DNA of 64,000 nucleotides, taken from assembly GCA_015832175.1 (NCBI GenBank), contig WJXW01000002.1:3410001-3474000 (forward strand). The letters run 5' to 3'. This DNA comes from Paraphaeosphaeria minitans (Eukaryota; Ascomycota; Dothideomycetes; Pleosporales; Didymosphaeriaceae). The notes below the pieces were generated by a model, which did no database searches, was not told the origin of the DNA, and worked only from the letters and a program-made list of their open reading frames with translations. Positions within the stretch are counted from its first letter, which is position 1. Each line of letters starts with the position of its first letter. This document shows positions 34,996-44,430 of the stretch, in pieces. The position numbers and the translations under genes are program-made.

Positions 34996-36564
34996 ATGGA
35001 TCCGCCAGACTCCAAGGCAGCGGGCTCCCCGGCGCTCAATCGCCCAAATCCCGTGAGCAGCGCACCTAGCCAAACTAAACTCTCCACCTCCACGGCGCAA
35101 ACCACACCAAGCGCACCCATACAGCCCTCACCATGGGCCTCGCAAACCACGATCGGCTCTGCGTCAAATTCTTCAGGGCCATCCTTCCCGCAATTCTCAG
35201 CTGCCACGGCTGAAATCCTAAAGAGGTTGCAGGCAAACCAAGGCAATGCGACTGCTGGTACCGCTGCGTTCGAGGCCAAGCGAGCAGAGGTGCTACAGAA
35301 CTACGTCACGAGCGACAAGCTTCCGACCCCCCCGCCAGTAGCTGGAAATGGAAGGAGGGGCAGAGGCGGTAGAGTTGGAACGCCATTAAAGACAGACTCA
35401 GCGGGGCCGACACCTACTTCAAAAGGGACAGGCAGAGGCAAAGGACGAGGAAGGGGTGGCGGCCGGGGCGGGAAGAGAAAGAGGGCAGAGAGTGAGGAGA
35501 GCGATGTGAATGACGCTGCATTTCGCGCTCTTGGACCATGTGAACTAACTCCATGCAGGACGACTCGGATATTTCTTCTTCGTATACCCCATTGCCAACA
35601 CGGACGAAATCTGGCCGTAGCGTGAACAAGCCCGTAGCTTTCGTGCCCACCATACCTGAGCCCACACAGACTGGCAAACGAAGGAGATCTACAAAGACGA
35701 TACTCGCAGCACAGTGCAAGACCTGCCACCGTGGTACTGATCCTACCAATAACCGAATTGTGTTCTGCGACAGTTGTAACACGGCATACCATCAGTATTG
35801 TCATGATCCGCCCATAAGCAACGAAGTGGTCACTGTTCTGGAGAAGGAGTGGTTATGCGGACCTTGCGAGCGGTCAAAGCAGACCGTCATTGAGGGAACC
35901 GATGGCCTGACCACTGCGGAAAGTTTGTCAATAGATGAAGTAAGCCTTCCGAAAGTGATGGGTGGATATGGCTAACATTGCCCAGAAACGTGCATACTTT
36001 TTAACCCTCTCGCAGGCGCGTCTAGCCTCTCTCCTCCTCCACGCTTCAATACGGCACCCCGAACTGCCCCTTTTCCCACCCAACGTCCACGATTTGATCC
36101 CCGACCAATCAGCACCCATCTCAAAACCATCAATACCCAAGCCAATCTCCCAGCCCACATCAACATCAAAACCACCGAACGGCCATGGCTCGACAAGTGG
36201 CACGCCGCACTCCCAGCAGCTCCCAAACGCAATCGGACCAGACCATGATCCTTCAGAGGCTCAGCTCCTCGGTGAGATGAGCACAGAACGTCCGTCTACT
36301 ATGAATTCTCCGTCTATCAACCCAAGTGGTGGACTAGATCAAGCAAATTACGACGATGGCTACGACTCCGATCCTCCTGCAAACTACCCCAAAGCCGGAA
36401 ACGGTCTAGCAGGTACACTCCGTCCTGAATCTGAAGACCTCCAATGGCTCGTGGACGACAACTTCGAGGTGTTCTCTCACGGGTGGAAGGGCGACGGTAC
36501 TGGTATGGGTGCCGACGGCGTCCTAGCCGACGCTATGGAGGGTATGGAATCTGGGAAGGCGTAG
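34996..36564 (+). CDS. PHD-finger protein
   Basis: Exons 34996-35505, 35559-35939 and 35986-36564 are phase 0 and give 489 aa to a TAG stop. The N-terminal 170 residues are Ser/Thr/Pro-rich and end in a basic RG/KR tract ([19 protein letters not shown]), probably a nuclear signal. A PHD zinc finger of C4HC3 type follows (C-x2-C-x13-C-x2-C-x4-H-x2-C-x18-C-x2-C), with CKTCHRG, FCDSCNTAYHQYCHDPP and WLCGPCE; it presumably reads histone H3 tails. A helical segment (YFLTLSQARLASLLLHASIRHPELPLFP) and a disordered tail complete it. The frame stays open for 167 codons directly after the TAG without any early ATG, so the real protein may be longer (see the next feature). The start at 34996 was chosen over an in-frame ATG at 34804 because the upstream text is not conserved-looking. 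Confidence 0.88.
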
Positions 36565-37068
36565 GACGTCGGCAACCCGATCGTGACGACCGTGATTTTA
36601 CCTTGTGGGTTGAAGAGGGTGAGGTTCTGGCATGAAGAGGAGGTTTTTATCGAGAGGAGTGATCATGAGGGCGAGGGAATTGGGGATGACAGCAGAGTTG
36701 TGGAAGAAGAAGCTGAAGGCAATGATCAAAGCAGTGAGCTGAGCGAGATTGATGATGAGCAACTGGAGGATTTGAGGCGCGAGGTCGAGAGGGGTGGACG
36801 CGATGATCAGGAGAGCGCATTAAGCTCAAATGTGCTTACTGACGCACTTGCCCAATTCCGAGACGAGGCCAGGGTTGATGAGAGCATGAGAGGGATGGAT
36901 GAAGATGAGCTAATGAGAAGGTTTATGGCAACGCTCGTGCGGCATGTAAATGCGAATTACGACTGGAGGAGCATGCCAGCCGTCGACGACTCATCGTCTT
37001 CATCGTCCTCGTGGGAGACCGACGATGAAAGTAGCTCAGCGTCACGAAGGTCAACGCAAAGTGAATAA
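36565..37068 (+). CDS. Acidic in-frame extension of the PHD-finger gene, or separate gene lacking a visible start
   Basis: Directly after the TAG of the PHD gene, the same frame is open for 167 codons to a TAA. The text is clearly protein-like: FWHEEEVFIERSD, SSELSEIDDEQLEDLRREVERGG, VLTDALAQFRDEARVDESM, ELMRRFMATLVRHVNANYDWR, and a Ser/Asp-rich end. There is no ATG in the first 105 codons. The stretch is therefore most likely the C-terminal part of the PHD protein, reached by an unrecognised intron, by readthrough, or lost by a recent nonsense mutation. No ideal donor/acceptor pair that removes the TAG and keeps phase was found; the possible donor GTGTTC at about 36466 with acceptor AAG near 36614 is in phase but weak. 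Confidence 0.6.
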   Translation, partial: DVGNPIVTTVILPCGLKRVRFWHEEEVFIERSDHEGEGIGDDSRVVEEEAEGNDQSSELSEIDDEQLEDLRREVERGGRDDQESALSSNVLTDALAQFRDEARVDESMRGMDEDELMRRFMATLVRHVNANYDWRSMPAVDDSSSSSSSWETDDESSSASRRSTQSE

Positions 37069-37222
37069 GGTACCAAATTGTGAAATAATCACTAGTATTA
37101 ATAGAGCTCTTCGATCCACACTGCTTCCATATGACAGAACAAGACCGTAGAACCCCTGACCATGTTGATGAAGACACACGTAAGAGAAACATGAATCAGA
37201 ACTGAATGCGAGGTACTTTCCT

Positions 37223-38743
37223 CTAACCCTCCTCCTGGTCCATCCCATCCCTGCCTCTCTTCCCCTTGAAGCCACCACCACCACCGCCGCCGCCGCCTCT
37301 CCTCCCGCGCTTGTCGTGAATTTCCTTCATCTCCTTGACCGCCACTCGTTGCGCCTCGCTCACCCGCTCAGCCAGTACCATAGCCTCGTCCCTGGGCACA
37401 ACTTCCTCCTCGATCTTCGTCCCTAACGCCGTCTCTGTCCGCAGCCATATCTCCACGTCGTATTGCGTTACGAACGAAATGGCCTTGCCGCTCTTGCCAG
37501 CTCTGGCTGTGCGGCCGACACGATGCACGTAGGTTTTGCTGTCCGGCGGTAGGTCGAGGTTGATGACAAGGTCGACAGAGGGAATGTCGAGACCACGGGC
37601 AGCGACGTCCGTCGCAACGAGGATGTCGCGGGACTTGGCCTTGAATTTCTGGAGCGCGCCGAGACGATTCGACTGGCTTAGCTGGCCGTGGATGGGGATT
37701 GCGCCGAAGCCGAGGGTGCGGAGGAGCACGGCAACGCGCTGTGCCTCGTTCACGGTGCGCGTGAAGATGATGGTTGGGTGGCCGATGGCGTCGTTCAGGA
37801 TGTGGATCAGGTAGAGATCCTTGTGCTTATGGGGGAGGAAGATGTAGCGCTGCATGAGAGTCGAGACGGTTTGGTGGGAGCTGGAGGAGATGCTGACGCG
37901 GACGGGGTTGTGTAGGGCCGCGCGCTGGAGGTTTTCGACTTTGGTCGACATGGTGGCCGAGAAGAGGTATGTGTGGCGTCCCTCTCGTGGGAGGACTTTG
38001 AGGATCTTGTCAAGGATTGGGCCGAAGTCGAGGTCGAGCAGGCGATCGGCTTCGTCCATGACTAGGTACTTCAAGTATTTCAGCGAGAAGCCCTTGGTGT
38101 TCTCAAGATGGTCTAGCAATCTCCCGGGAGTGGCGACCACGACGTGCGGTCGCTTGCTAAGAGCAATGGCCTGCGCGACCATGTCCATGCCACCCACGAG
38201 CGTGACGCATTTCACGTTGATAATGCTCCCGAGCGCCTCAACCTGCTGCGAGATCTGATAAGCCAACTCTCGTGTTGGCGCAAGTACCAATCCGAAGAGG
38301 GATTGCGGCTTCTCCATGAGCGACTGGAGAATAGGCAGTACGAAGGCGGCTGTCTTTCCAGAGCCCGTCTCTGCCAATCCAATGACATCGCGCCCTTCCA
38401 GAGCTAGCGGTATCGATTGTTCCTGTATGGGCGTAGGGTTGGTGAATTTGAGGTTGACGCAGGCTTCGCAGAGCTCTTCTTGTACGCCGAGATCTGCAAA
38501 GGTCTTCTTAGGTGATTCGCCTGCATCGACCGGTGCGCTTTCTTCCTCCGCTTCTACATCCTCTTCCGCATCTTCAGCCTCGTCGTCGCTAGATCTTGGG
38601 GCAGGTACTGGTTCTTTGCGCGGCGCGGGCTTCGCATTGGGTTTCGCAGGTCGTTCCGAGCGTTTGGAGGGCTTGGTCTTGTGCGGGTAAGGTCCAGCAG
38701 TGCTGGCGGGCGCATCGAGCTTTCTTCTCTTAATGGCAGGCAT
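37223..38743 (-). CDS. RRP3: DEAD-box rRNA helicase Rrp3
   Basis: This single-exon gene encodes 506 aa. Rrp3 (DDX47 in animals) is a nucleolar ATP-dependent RNA helicase needed for pre-18S rRNA processing and 40S assembly. A basic/acidic N-terminal tail (about 80 residues) is followed by FADLGV, the Q motif [17 protein letters not shown], motif I AETGSGKT, Ia APTRELA, GG/TPGR ([13 protein letters not shown]), motif II DEAD, motif III SAT, motif IV IIFTRT, motif [13 protein letters not shown] and motif [12 protein letters not shown]. The Gly-rich C-terminus ([19 protein letters not shown]) is typical of RNA helicases. It stands head to head with the SSF1 gene, 358 bp apart. Confidence 0.97.
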   Translation of the reverse strand: MPAIKRRKLDAPASTAGPYPHKTKPSKRSERPAKPNAKPAPRKEPVPAPRSSDDEAEDAEEDVEAEEESAPVDAGESPKKTFADLGVQEELCEACVNLKFTNPTPIQEQSIPLALEGRDVIGLAETGSGKTAAFVLPILQSLMEKPQSLFGLVLAPTRELAYQISQQVEALGSIINVKCVTLVGGMDMVAQAIALSKRPHVVVATPGRLLDHLENTKGFSLKYLKYLVMDEADRLLDLDFGPILDKILKVLPREGRHTYLFSATMSTKVENLQRAALHNPVRVSISSSSHQTVSTLMQRYIFLPHKHKDLYLIHILNDAIGHPTIIFTRTVNEAQRVAVLLRTLGFGAIPIHGQLSQSNRLGALQKFKAKSRDILVATDVAARGLDIPSVDLVINLDLPPDSKTYVHRVGRTARAGKSGKAISFVTQYDVEIWLRTETALGTKIEEEVVPRDEAMVLAERVSEAQRVAVKEMKEIHDKRGRRGGGGGGGGGFKGKRGRDGMDQEEG

Positions 38744-39101
38744 GTTGTTGGCTCTGGCGGGAACGTGGAGACGGGATGTAGGCTCCCTCGTCGATGGTCT
38801 TTTAACTAGTTGATCCTGGAGTTACTTGAGATCCTACAAGAATCTGTAGACTGAGCGTGATACTGTATCGCCAGTGTTCGCGCTCACACGAGGATGGGGC
38901 AGCTTAAATTGTCGCGCTTATCGATAAGCTCGATGCGCTAGTATGTCGAGGAATTTTGTGGCAGTCGCAACCTTCACCGAGTCCCAATAACGGTCAAACT
39001 AACACACCTCGACCTACCAGAGGCGAGACGCTACTAAAGCATTAAATTCTATTACTCCTACCTTTGCATCACCCCGCTCGAATCGAGTAGACATTTCCAA
39101 C
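38744..39101. promoter_or_regulatory. Shared bidirectional promoter region of RRP3 and SSF1
   Basis: These 358 bp separate the start codons of two ribosome-assembly genes transcribed outward. A perfect 14-bp palindrome GCTTATCGATAAGC lies near the middle (38916-38929). The regulatory role is inferred from position and symmetry only. Confidence 0.5.
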
Positions 39102-40480
39102 ATGGCGCGAGGAAATACCGGTCGCCGGAAGCAGTCCGTCGCGGACAAGCAAGCTGTCGCAAAGCCAAAGGAGGGAAACCCCAAGAGTATGGTAATTCGG
39201 ACAGGCGCTGGCGAAGTTGGATCAAGCGTCACGCAATTGGTTCAAGACGTACGGCAACTCATGCAGCCAGACACCGCAGTTAGACTCAAGGTTCGTTCTC
39301 ATTCCTATCCTTAATCCGCGCTTGAGCACAGATTGATAGGTTACAGGAACGAAGAGCGAATAAACTGCGCGACTACACCACCATGGCTGGTCCCCTAGGC
39401 GTAACGCACCTCCTCCTTTTCTCGCGCTCCGAGGCCGGAAATACAAATCTGCGCCTTGCAAAGACACCTCGCGGTCCAACCCTGCACTTCCGCGTCGAGA
39501 AATACTCCTTGGCAAAAGACATCATGAAGAGCGTGAAGCACTACCGCGCCGACCCACAGGCTTACAACGTTGCGCCCCTCCTCGTTATGAACAACTTCCT
39601 CACTTCAGAGGCTGAGCGCGAAAAGTTGGGAGACTCAGCACCACCAAAGCATCTCGAGAAGCTGGTTACGGACATGTTTCAGGGCTTGTTTCCGCCCATC
39701 CAGCCGCACACCACGCCGCTTCACACAATCAAGCGAGTCCTGCTCTTGAACCGCGAGCCGCCGAAGGAGGATGACAATGGCACCATCACAATCACCATTA
39801 GGCACTATGCTATTACAACAAAGATCACTGGCGTTCCGAAAGCCATACGAAGACTACACGCCGCAGAGAAACTCATCAACAGTCGGGAGAAGAAAGGCCG
39901 CGGTTTGCCCAACCTAGGGAAGCTTGAGGATGTCGCGGATTACATGCTGGACCCATCGGCCGCAGGATACATGTCTGCAAGCGATACCGAAGCAGATACA
40001 GACGCCGAGGTAGAAGTTACAGCGCCGGTACGGACGAAGGTCATGTCGAAGAAGGAGCGCGAGCGTGCGAAGTCGAGCGATGGAGCCTCCAAGGCGAAAA
40101 GCAACGGACCTAGGGTAGAGAAGCGCGCTGTCAAGCTTGTCGAGATTGGGCCGCGACTGAAGCTGAGGCTGACAAAAGTGGAGGAGGATGTGGCCAGCGG
40201 AAGAGTCATGTGGCACGAGTTTGTCACCAAGACCAAGGAGGAGATGAAGCAGATGGATGCTACATGGGAGAAGCGCAACCAGGAGAAGGCAGAGCGGAGG
40301 AGACTTCAAAAGGAGAACATTGAGAAGAAGAGGAAGGAGAGGGGCCAGAAGGGCGAAGGTGAAGAAGATGAAGATGAGGACGAGGAGATGAAAGACATTG
40401 ACGAATACGACATGGACGACGATGTGTGGCATGATGAGGATGGCGAGGGTGGTGAGGAAGACGAAGAGGAAGAGGAATAG
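39102..40480 (+). CDS. SSF1: Brix-domain ribosome biogenesis protein Ssf1/Ssf2 (Peter Pan)
   Basis: Exons 39102-39290 and 39347-40480 give 440 aa. Ssf1/2 (PPAN in animals) is a nucleolar factor for 60S maturation and 27S pre-rRNA processing. The Brix domain is intact: PKSMVIRTGAGEVGSSVTQLVQDVRQLMQPDTAVRLK, the intron, then NKLRDYTTMAGPLGVTHLLLFS, NTNLRLAKTPRGPTLHFRVEKYSL, PPLLVMNNF-like APLLVMNNF, and FPPIQPHTTPLHTIKRVLLLNRE. The sigma70-like end motif VEIGPRLKLRLTKVEEDV follows. The C-terminal third is Lys/Glu-rich coiled coil ending in an acidic run. The donor GTTCGT is slightly unusual. Confidence 0.97.
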
Positions 40481-40740
40481 GTGGGACGCATCGACGAGTG
40501 TAGTAATGATACCCATTTCCCGTGTGGCTATTCTAAACGACGCTTTACTGTGCCGTGCGTACATTTCCCTCGGACCTGCCTTGCGTTAGTGAACGTAATG
40601 TGGGATAGTCGAGAGGCTTGCCAACCTGATCGATAGTCCGTCATAGCCTTCACCTTCATATCCACACCCGAGACTTAGCCTATGCAGTTGCACGTTTGTT
40701 GTCATACATTTAATGACTCGGATCTATGCCCCACCTATCC

Positions 40741-41804
40741 TCATTTGCCCTTGGGCTTCTTCATAATAACCTTGTCCTCATCCGTCAACTCCCACCCCAC
40801 CCCATCCTTCACCAACTCCACCCACCCTCTATCAGCGCTCCTCTCCACAAACCTCTTGTCCGCACTCAAATAGCCCCTTCCCAAGCACTTCAGCGCATGC
40901 ACCCTGACCCCCTGCTCCGCAAACTCCATCACACTCCGCTGGTAGCCATCGACCGCCTTCTTCATCTTCCAAAACACAACCCAGTTATCCGCAACCAGCG
41001 CCTTGAGCACCAAATCGACCCTCCGGTCTTTGAGATTATACCTGAGCCGCGTCTCGTGCGCGAGCGCAATGTCGCCTTGCCGGCACGCTTGGTCGAGGAC
41101 CAGCAAGCCCACATACTCTTTCAGATCGGGCGGGGATAGCGGTGTCGCGGCATGGAGGGCGGTGAGGAGGTAGTTCAGAGCGGGGAGGTAGGAGGCCCAG
41201 TCCTTGCAGAGGACGGCGGCGTGGATGCCGAAGACGTAGGCGCGGCGTGCGAACGCGTCTTTGCGGCCCGTAGCGGTGATGGCCTCGCGGAGTTTGCGGA
41301 AGGCGCTGAGGACAGTTGCGAGGTCGTTGATGGGAGGGCTGTTGAAGGTGGTCGGGGCGGCGGGGAGGGCATTGGCTGGAGCTGGGGGTGCGGCGGGGAG
41401 CGGGAGGCCGAGGGGTGTGGTTGTCGGTGCGTCGGTGAGGGTTATGGAGGCGAAGAGGGATGAGAGCTGCTTCTCGTTGATGGCGCAGAGACGCATGTAG
41501 CGCTCGATGAGTTTGGAGAAGTAGAACTCTTGCGTACGGAAGTCGTTCAGTCTATGAAGTCCCAGTCAGTTGGGAAGCGGTGCCATGAGGGATGAGCGTG
41601 CCTCGTCTCGCCCTTGGACGGCAGCCCGTACAGCTCAAGCGCGTCTGCTGGTGCGGGCTTGAGCCGGTCGGCGCGACGCCATGCGCCTGATGCACCACGA
41701 CGGCTGGTCGGGCGCAGCTGGTCGTTCGTCCTCGAAGTCATCACTTGAGCTGAGCTCAGTCGTGAAGGGAGCGTGAATTGGTAGTGAGACGGCTCATTCG
41801 GCAT
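40741..41804 (-). CDS. Probable CSN8/PSMD8/EIF3K-type (PCI-like) protein with a GC-AG intron
   Basis: Exons 41804-41602 and 41551-40741 give 337 aa. The only join that restores frame at KGETR-LNDFRTQEFYFSK uses a GC donor (AG/GCACGC) and TAG acceptor 50 nt apart, with a CTGAC branch-point-like sequence. The protein has a short disordered N-terminus, the motif ALELYGLPSKGETRLNDFRTQEFYFSKLIERYM, an Ala/Pro-rich linker and an all-helical domain (FARRAYVFGIHAAVLCKDWASYLPALNYLL through LADKRF-like YLSADKRFVERSADRGW). The helical repeat layout and the terminal strand region (LTDEDKVIMKKPKGK) suggest a CSN8/PSMD8/EIF3K-like PCI fold. This is a resemblance, not a firm assignment; no complex can be named. 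Confidence 0.85.
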
Positions 41805-42310
41805 GCGCCATTAAGCACAGAGGGATGTGTTATCGCGGAAAGAGCATTGTGCCCTGAATCCGAAGGAGGAAGTACTTTCTAGCACTTGGTCAATTGATCA
41901 CGACAACCACAACACACTCAACGGTTGACATGGATGCGACGAACGATGCCCCGCGCGGCGATGGCTCGGAGATGGAGGGGCAACCGGCCGAATGGGTACC
42001 TTGCGTCCGTGTCCCATGTCAACCGCGGCATACGAGCTCCTCAAGCACAGCACATGCAAACAATTCCCCCTCCTCCTCTTGTTGAAATAACAGCGCGTAG
42101 ACGGGCAATATCCTGTTCTTCCCTCGCATGTAACTCCTCATACGGCATAGCGTAGAGTATTTTCTCTCAACGTATACGTCGCGTCAACTGTTGGTCAACA
42201 GTTCCCCTTAAACATAGAAAAGGAACCGTTCGCTGCACCTCATGAAACAGAATTTGCAACTGCTTTTATACTCATTCTTACGTTGGAGCATTCCTTACTT
42301 CCTCCTTACA
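41805..42310. other. Shared upstream region of the CSN8-like and IZH-like genes
   Basis: This is 506 bp between divergent start codons. No motif is clear. Open frames in it are short. Confidence 0.45.
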
Positions 42311-43304
42311 ATGGACGGCGCCAAAGACGCCGTCAAGCAAATCTCCAAGCGCGAGAAAGAGCTACAGCAAAAAACTGAAGAAAAACTGACTGTTCTATGG
42401 AATGAGCTCCCAGGCTGGCAACAAGACAACCAGTACATCCACTCGGGCTACCGACCGGTCACAAACTCCTACGGCAAGTCATTTGCATCGGTCGGGTACA
42501 TCCACAATGAAACTGTCAATATTTGGACGCACCTGATTGGAGCATTGCTAGCCCTCGTGGGCGCTGCGGTGGCCTACCACACACTTGGATCGCGCTATGA
42601 ATCCGCCACGAGAGAAGATGTCCTGGTGTTTAGCTGCTACTTTTTTGGCGCCATAGCATGCTTGGGCATGAGCGCGACATATCACACCATCTCAAACCAC
42701 AGCCACGAAGTTGCGATTTGGGGAAACAAACTGGACTATCTGGGCATCGTGTTTTTGATCTGGGGAAGCTTTATCCCGGTCATGTATTACGGTTTTCAGA
42801 ACGAGCCACAGTTGATGAAGACGTATGTTACTATGGTAGGCCATCTCTCGCGAATGTTGTGAAGCCCGAGGCTAACAGTTGCAGATAACGACCCTGGCCG
42901 CAGCTACTTCCACCGTCTCCGTCCACCACAAGTTCCGCACCCCCGCTCTCCGCCCCTTCCGCGCCCTCATGTTCGTGCTGATGGGCTTGTCCGCCGTGTT
43001 TCCCGTCTTCCACGCCAAGAGTCTCTATGGCTACTCTCAGCTTTGTGAATCAATTGGTGTCGGTTGGATGTTTCTGGAAGGGTTTTTGTATATCCTCGGC
43101 GCTGCGACATACGCGGCACGTTTCCCGGAACGGGTATACCCAGGTAGATTCGATATTTGGGGATCTAGTCATCAGGTCTTCCATATTCTGGTTGTGTTGG
43201 CTGCGATGAGCCATCTTGTGGGGTTGGTCAAGGCTTTTGATTATGAGCATAGCGCGAGGGGCGGGGTAGAGAAGTTCATGTTCTTGAAGGTAGCGTGGAG
43301 GTAG
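42311..43304 (+). CDS. PAQR/haemolysin III-family membrane receptor (IZH-like)
   Basis: Exons 42311-42835 and 42885-43304 give 314 aa. The protein belongs to the progestin/adiponectin-receptor family; yeast members (Izh1-4) affect zinc and sterol homeostasis and are proposed ceramidases. Family marks: WNELPGWQQDNQYIHSGYRP, SFASVGYIHNETVNIWTHLIGALLAL, the metal-binding HS motif ACLGMSATYHTISNHS, LDYLGI with GSFIPVMYYGF, and the C-terminal pair SHQVFHILVVLAAMSHL with the two remaining His ligands (HQVFH). Seven hydrophobic segments can be counted. The start at 42311 (MDGAKDA) was preferred to an in-frame ATG at 42242 because relatives start near the KREKELQ region. Confidence 0.95.
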
Positions 43305-44430
43305 GTGCAGTTTACATGTGTAAATGACCTCGAGGCGATAGTATTGTAGCCTAGACTAGATCTTGGGAGATGTATTATGGAGTACGAAGCCTTCCTGCAA
43401 TCTTTCATGGAGAAAATACAGGTGTTCGATTTTGCTGAGGGCGAAAGGAGATATTCTGTCTAGTACGGCAGCCTGAGATTTCCTGTGTCTATGTACAATG
43501 GAAATCGGCATCGTACACCTTGAGGAATTTAGGACCGGTACACTGTGGCGAGAAGAGGTGATAGGTTCTCGACCGAAGCCTAGATGAGGGAGTGTTATTA
43601 TCAAGATACCGAACGTTTCTCTTGAATCCCAGGGGGTAAGAGTAATAATGAAACCACTAAATTAGCCTTTAGGACGTTGGGAAGTCAATGCTATTGAGCA
43701 GATCGGATCGCCGCCAGCCAACTAGGTACAACAGCCCAGCTCGAAAACGACTCCTTCCACAACTCTCCACTTCTTTACTGCAGCCAATGTACACCCACGA
43801 TTATTTTCCATTTCGCCATCCGCCATGGTATACATTACATAGCAGCTTGTACTGGAGTCCTGTTGCCAACGTTGCCTAGAAGACGTCAGTATGAACATGC
43901 TTAGGGAGACAATCGTCGACGCCATCATCGTCGCCCGCACGGGCACGCCCGAGCTCCAAGTGCATGAACACGTCCGCCTGCTTCGCGCCGGCGAGCGCGC
44001 CGGCGTGGAGGTTTCCCGCACACACACACACATTGTATCAACTGTTTACCATAAATGGGCGTTGGGTGCTGACGGAGGAGAGTTTGTCTCTCGACTCTGG
44101 AGAATTTCTTCAAACAGTCCAAGGTATAGACTGCTGCTGTTGTATTATCAGTACGCTGCATCAAACAAGTAACAGTTGCATAGTACCGAGGCCAGAAGCA
44201 ATTTGCAAATTCTTTATCAAATCAGAGACAGTAGCGACCATTTCACTGAAACAGAAAAGACGGCCCAGGCCGAGCGTTGTGTTTACAAAGCCCCCAGCCA
44301 AAAGAACAAGTCTATGTGAACGCCTCGCCAAAGATGACTTATGTTTGAATTACGCCACGTCCCATGCATGAAATATCGTTCGCCACACATATTGCTGTAG
44401 AGTGATGCCCAATTGCCTGCTTGAAGCATC
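43305..44430. other. Convergent spacer between the IZH-like gene and TFIIF alpha
   Basis: This is about 1.1 kb without a supported gene. It contains a near-perfect inverted GC-rich repeat (CGCGCCGGCGAGCGCGCCGGCG near 43986-44007, shown as two CGCGCCGGCG copies) and a short (CA)n tract near 44020-44031. Confidence 0.5.

Noticed and set aside
43986..44007. CGCGCCGGCG direct/inverted pair as a terminator or RNA gene
   Set aside because: There is no accompanying RNA-gene structure, and the context is an ordinary 3' spacer.
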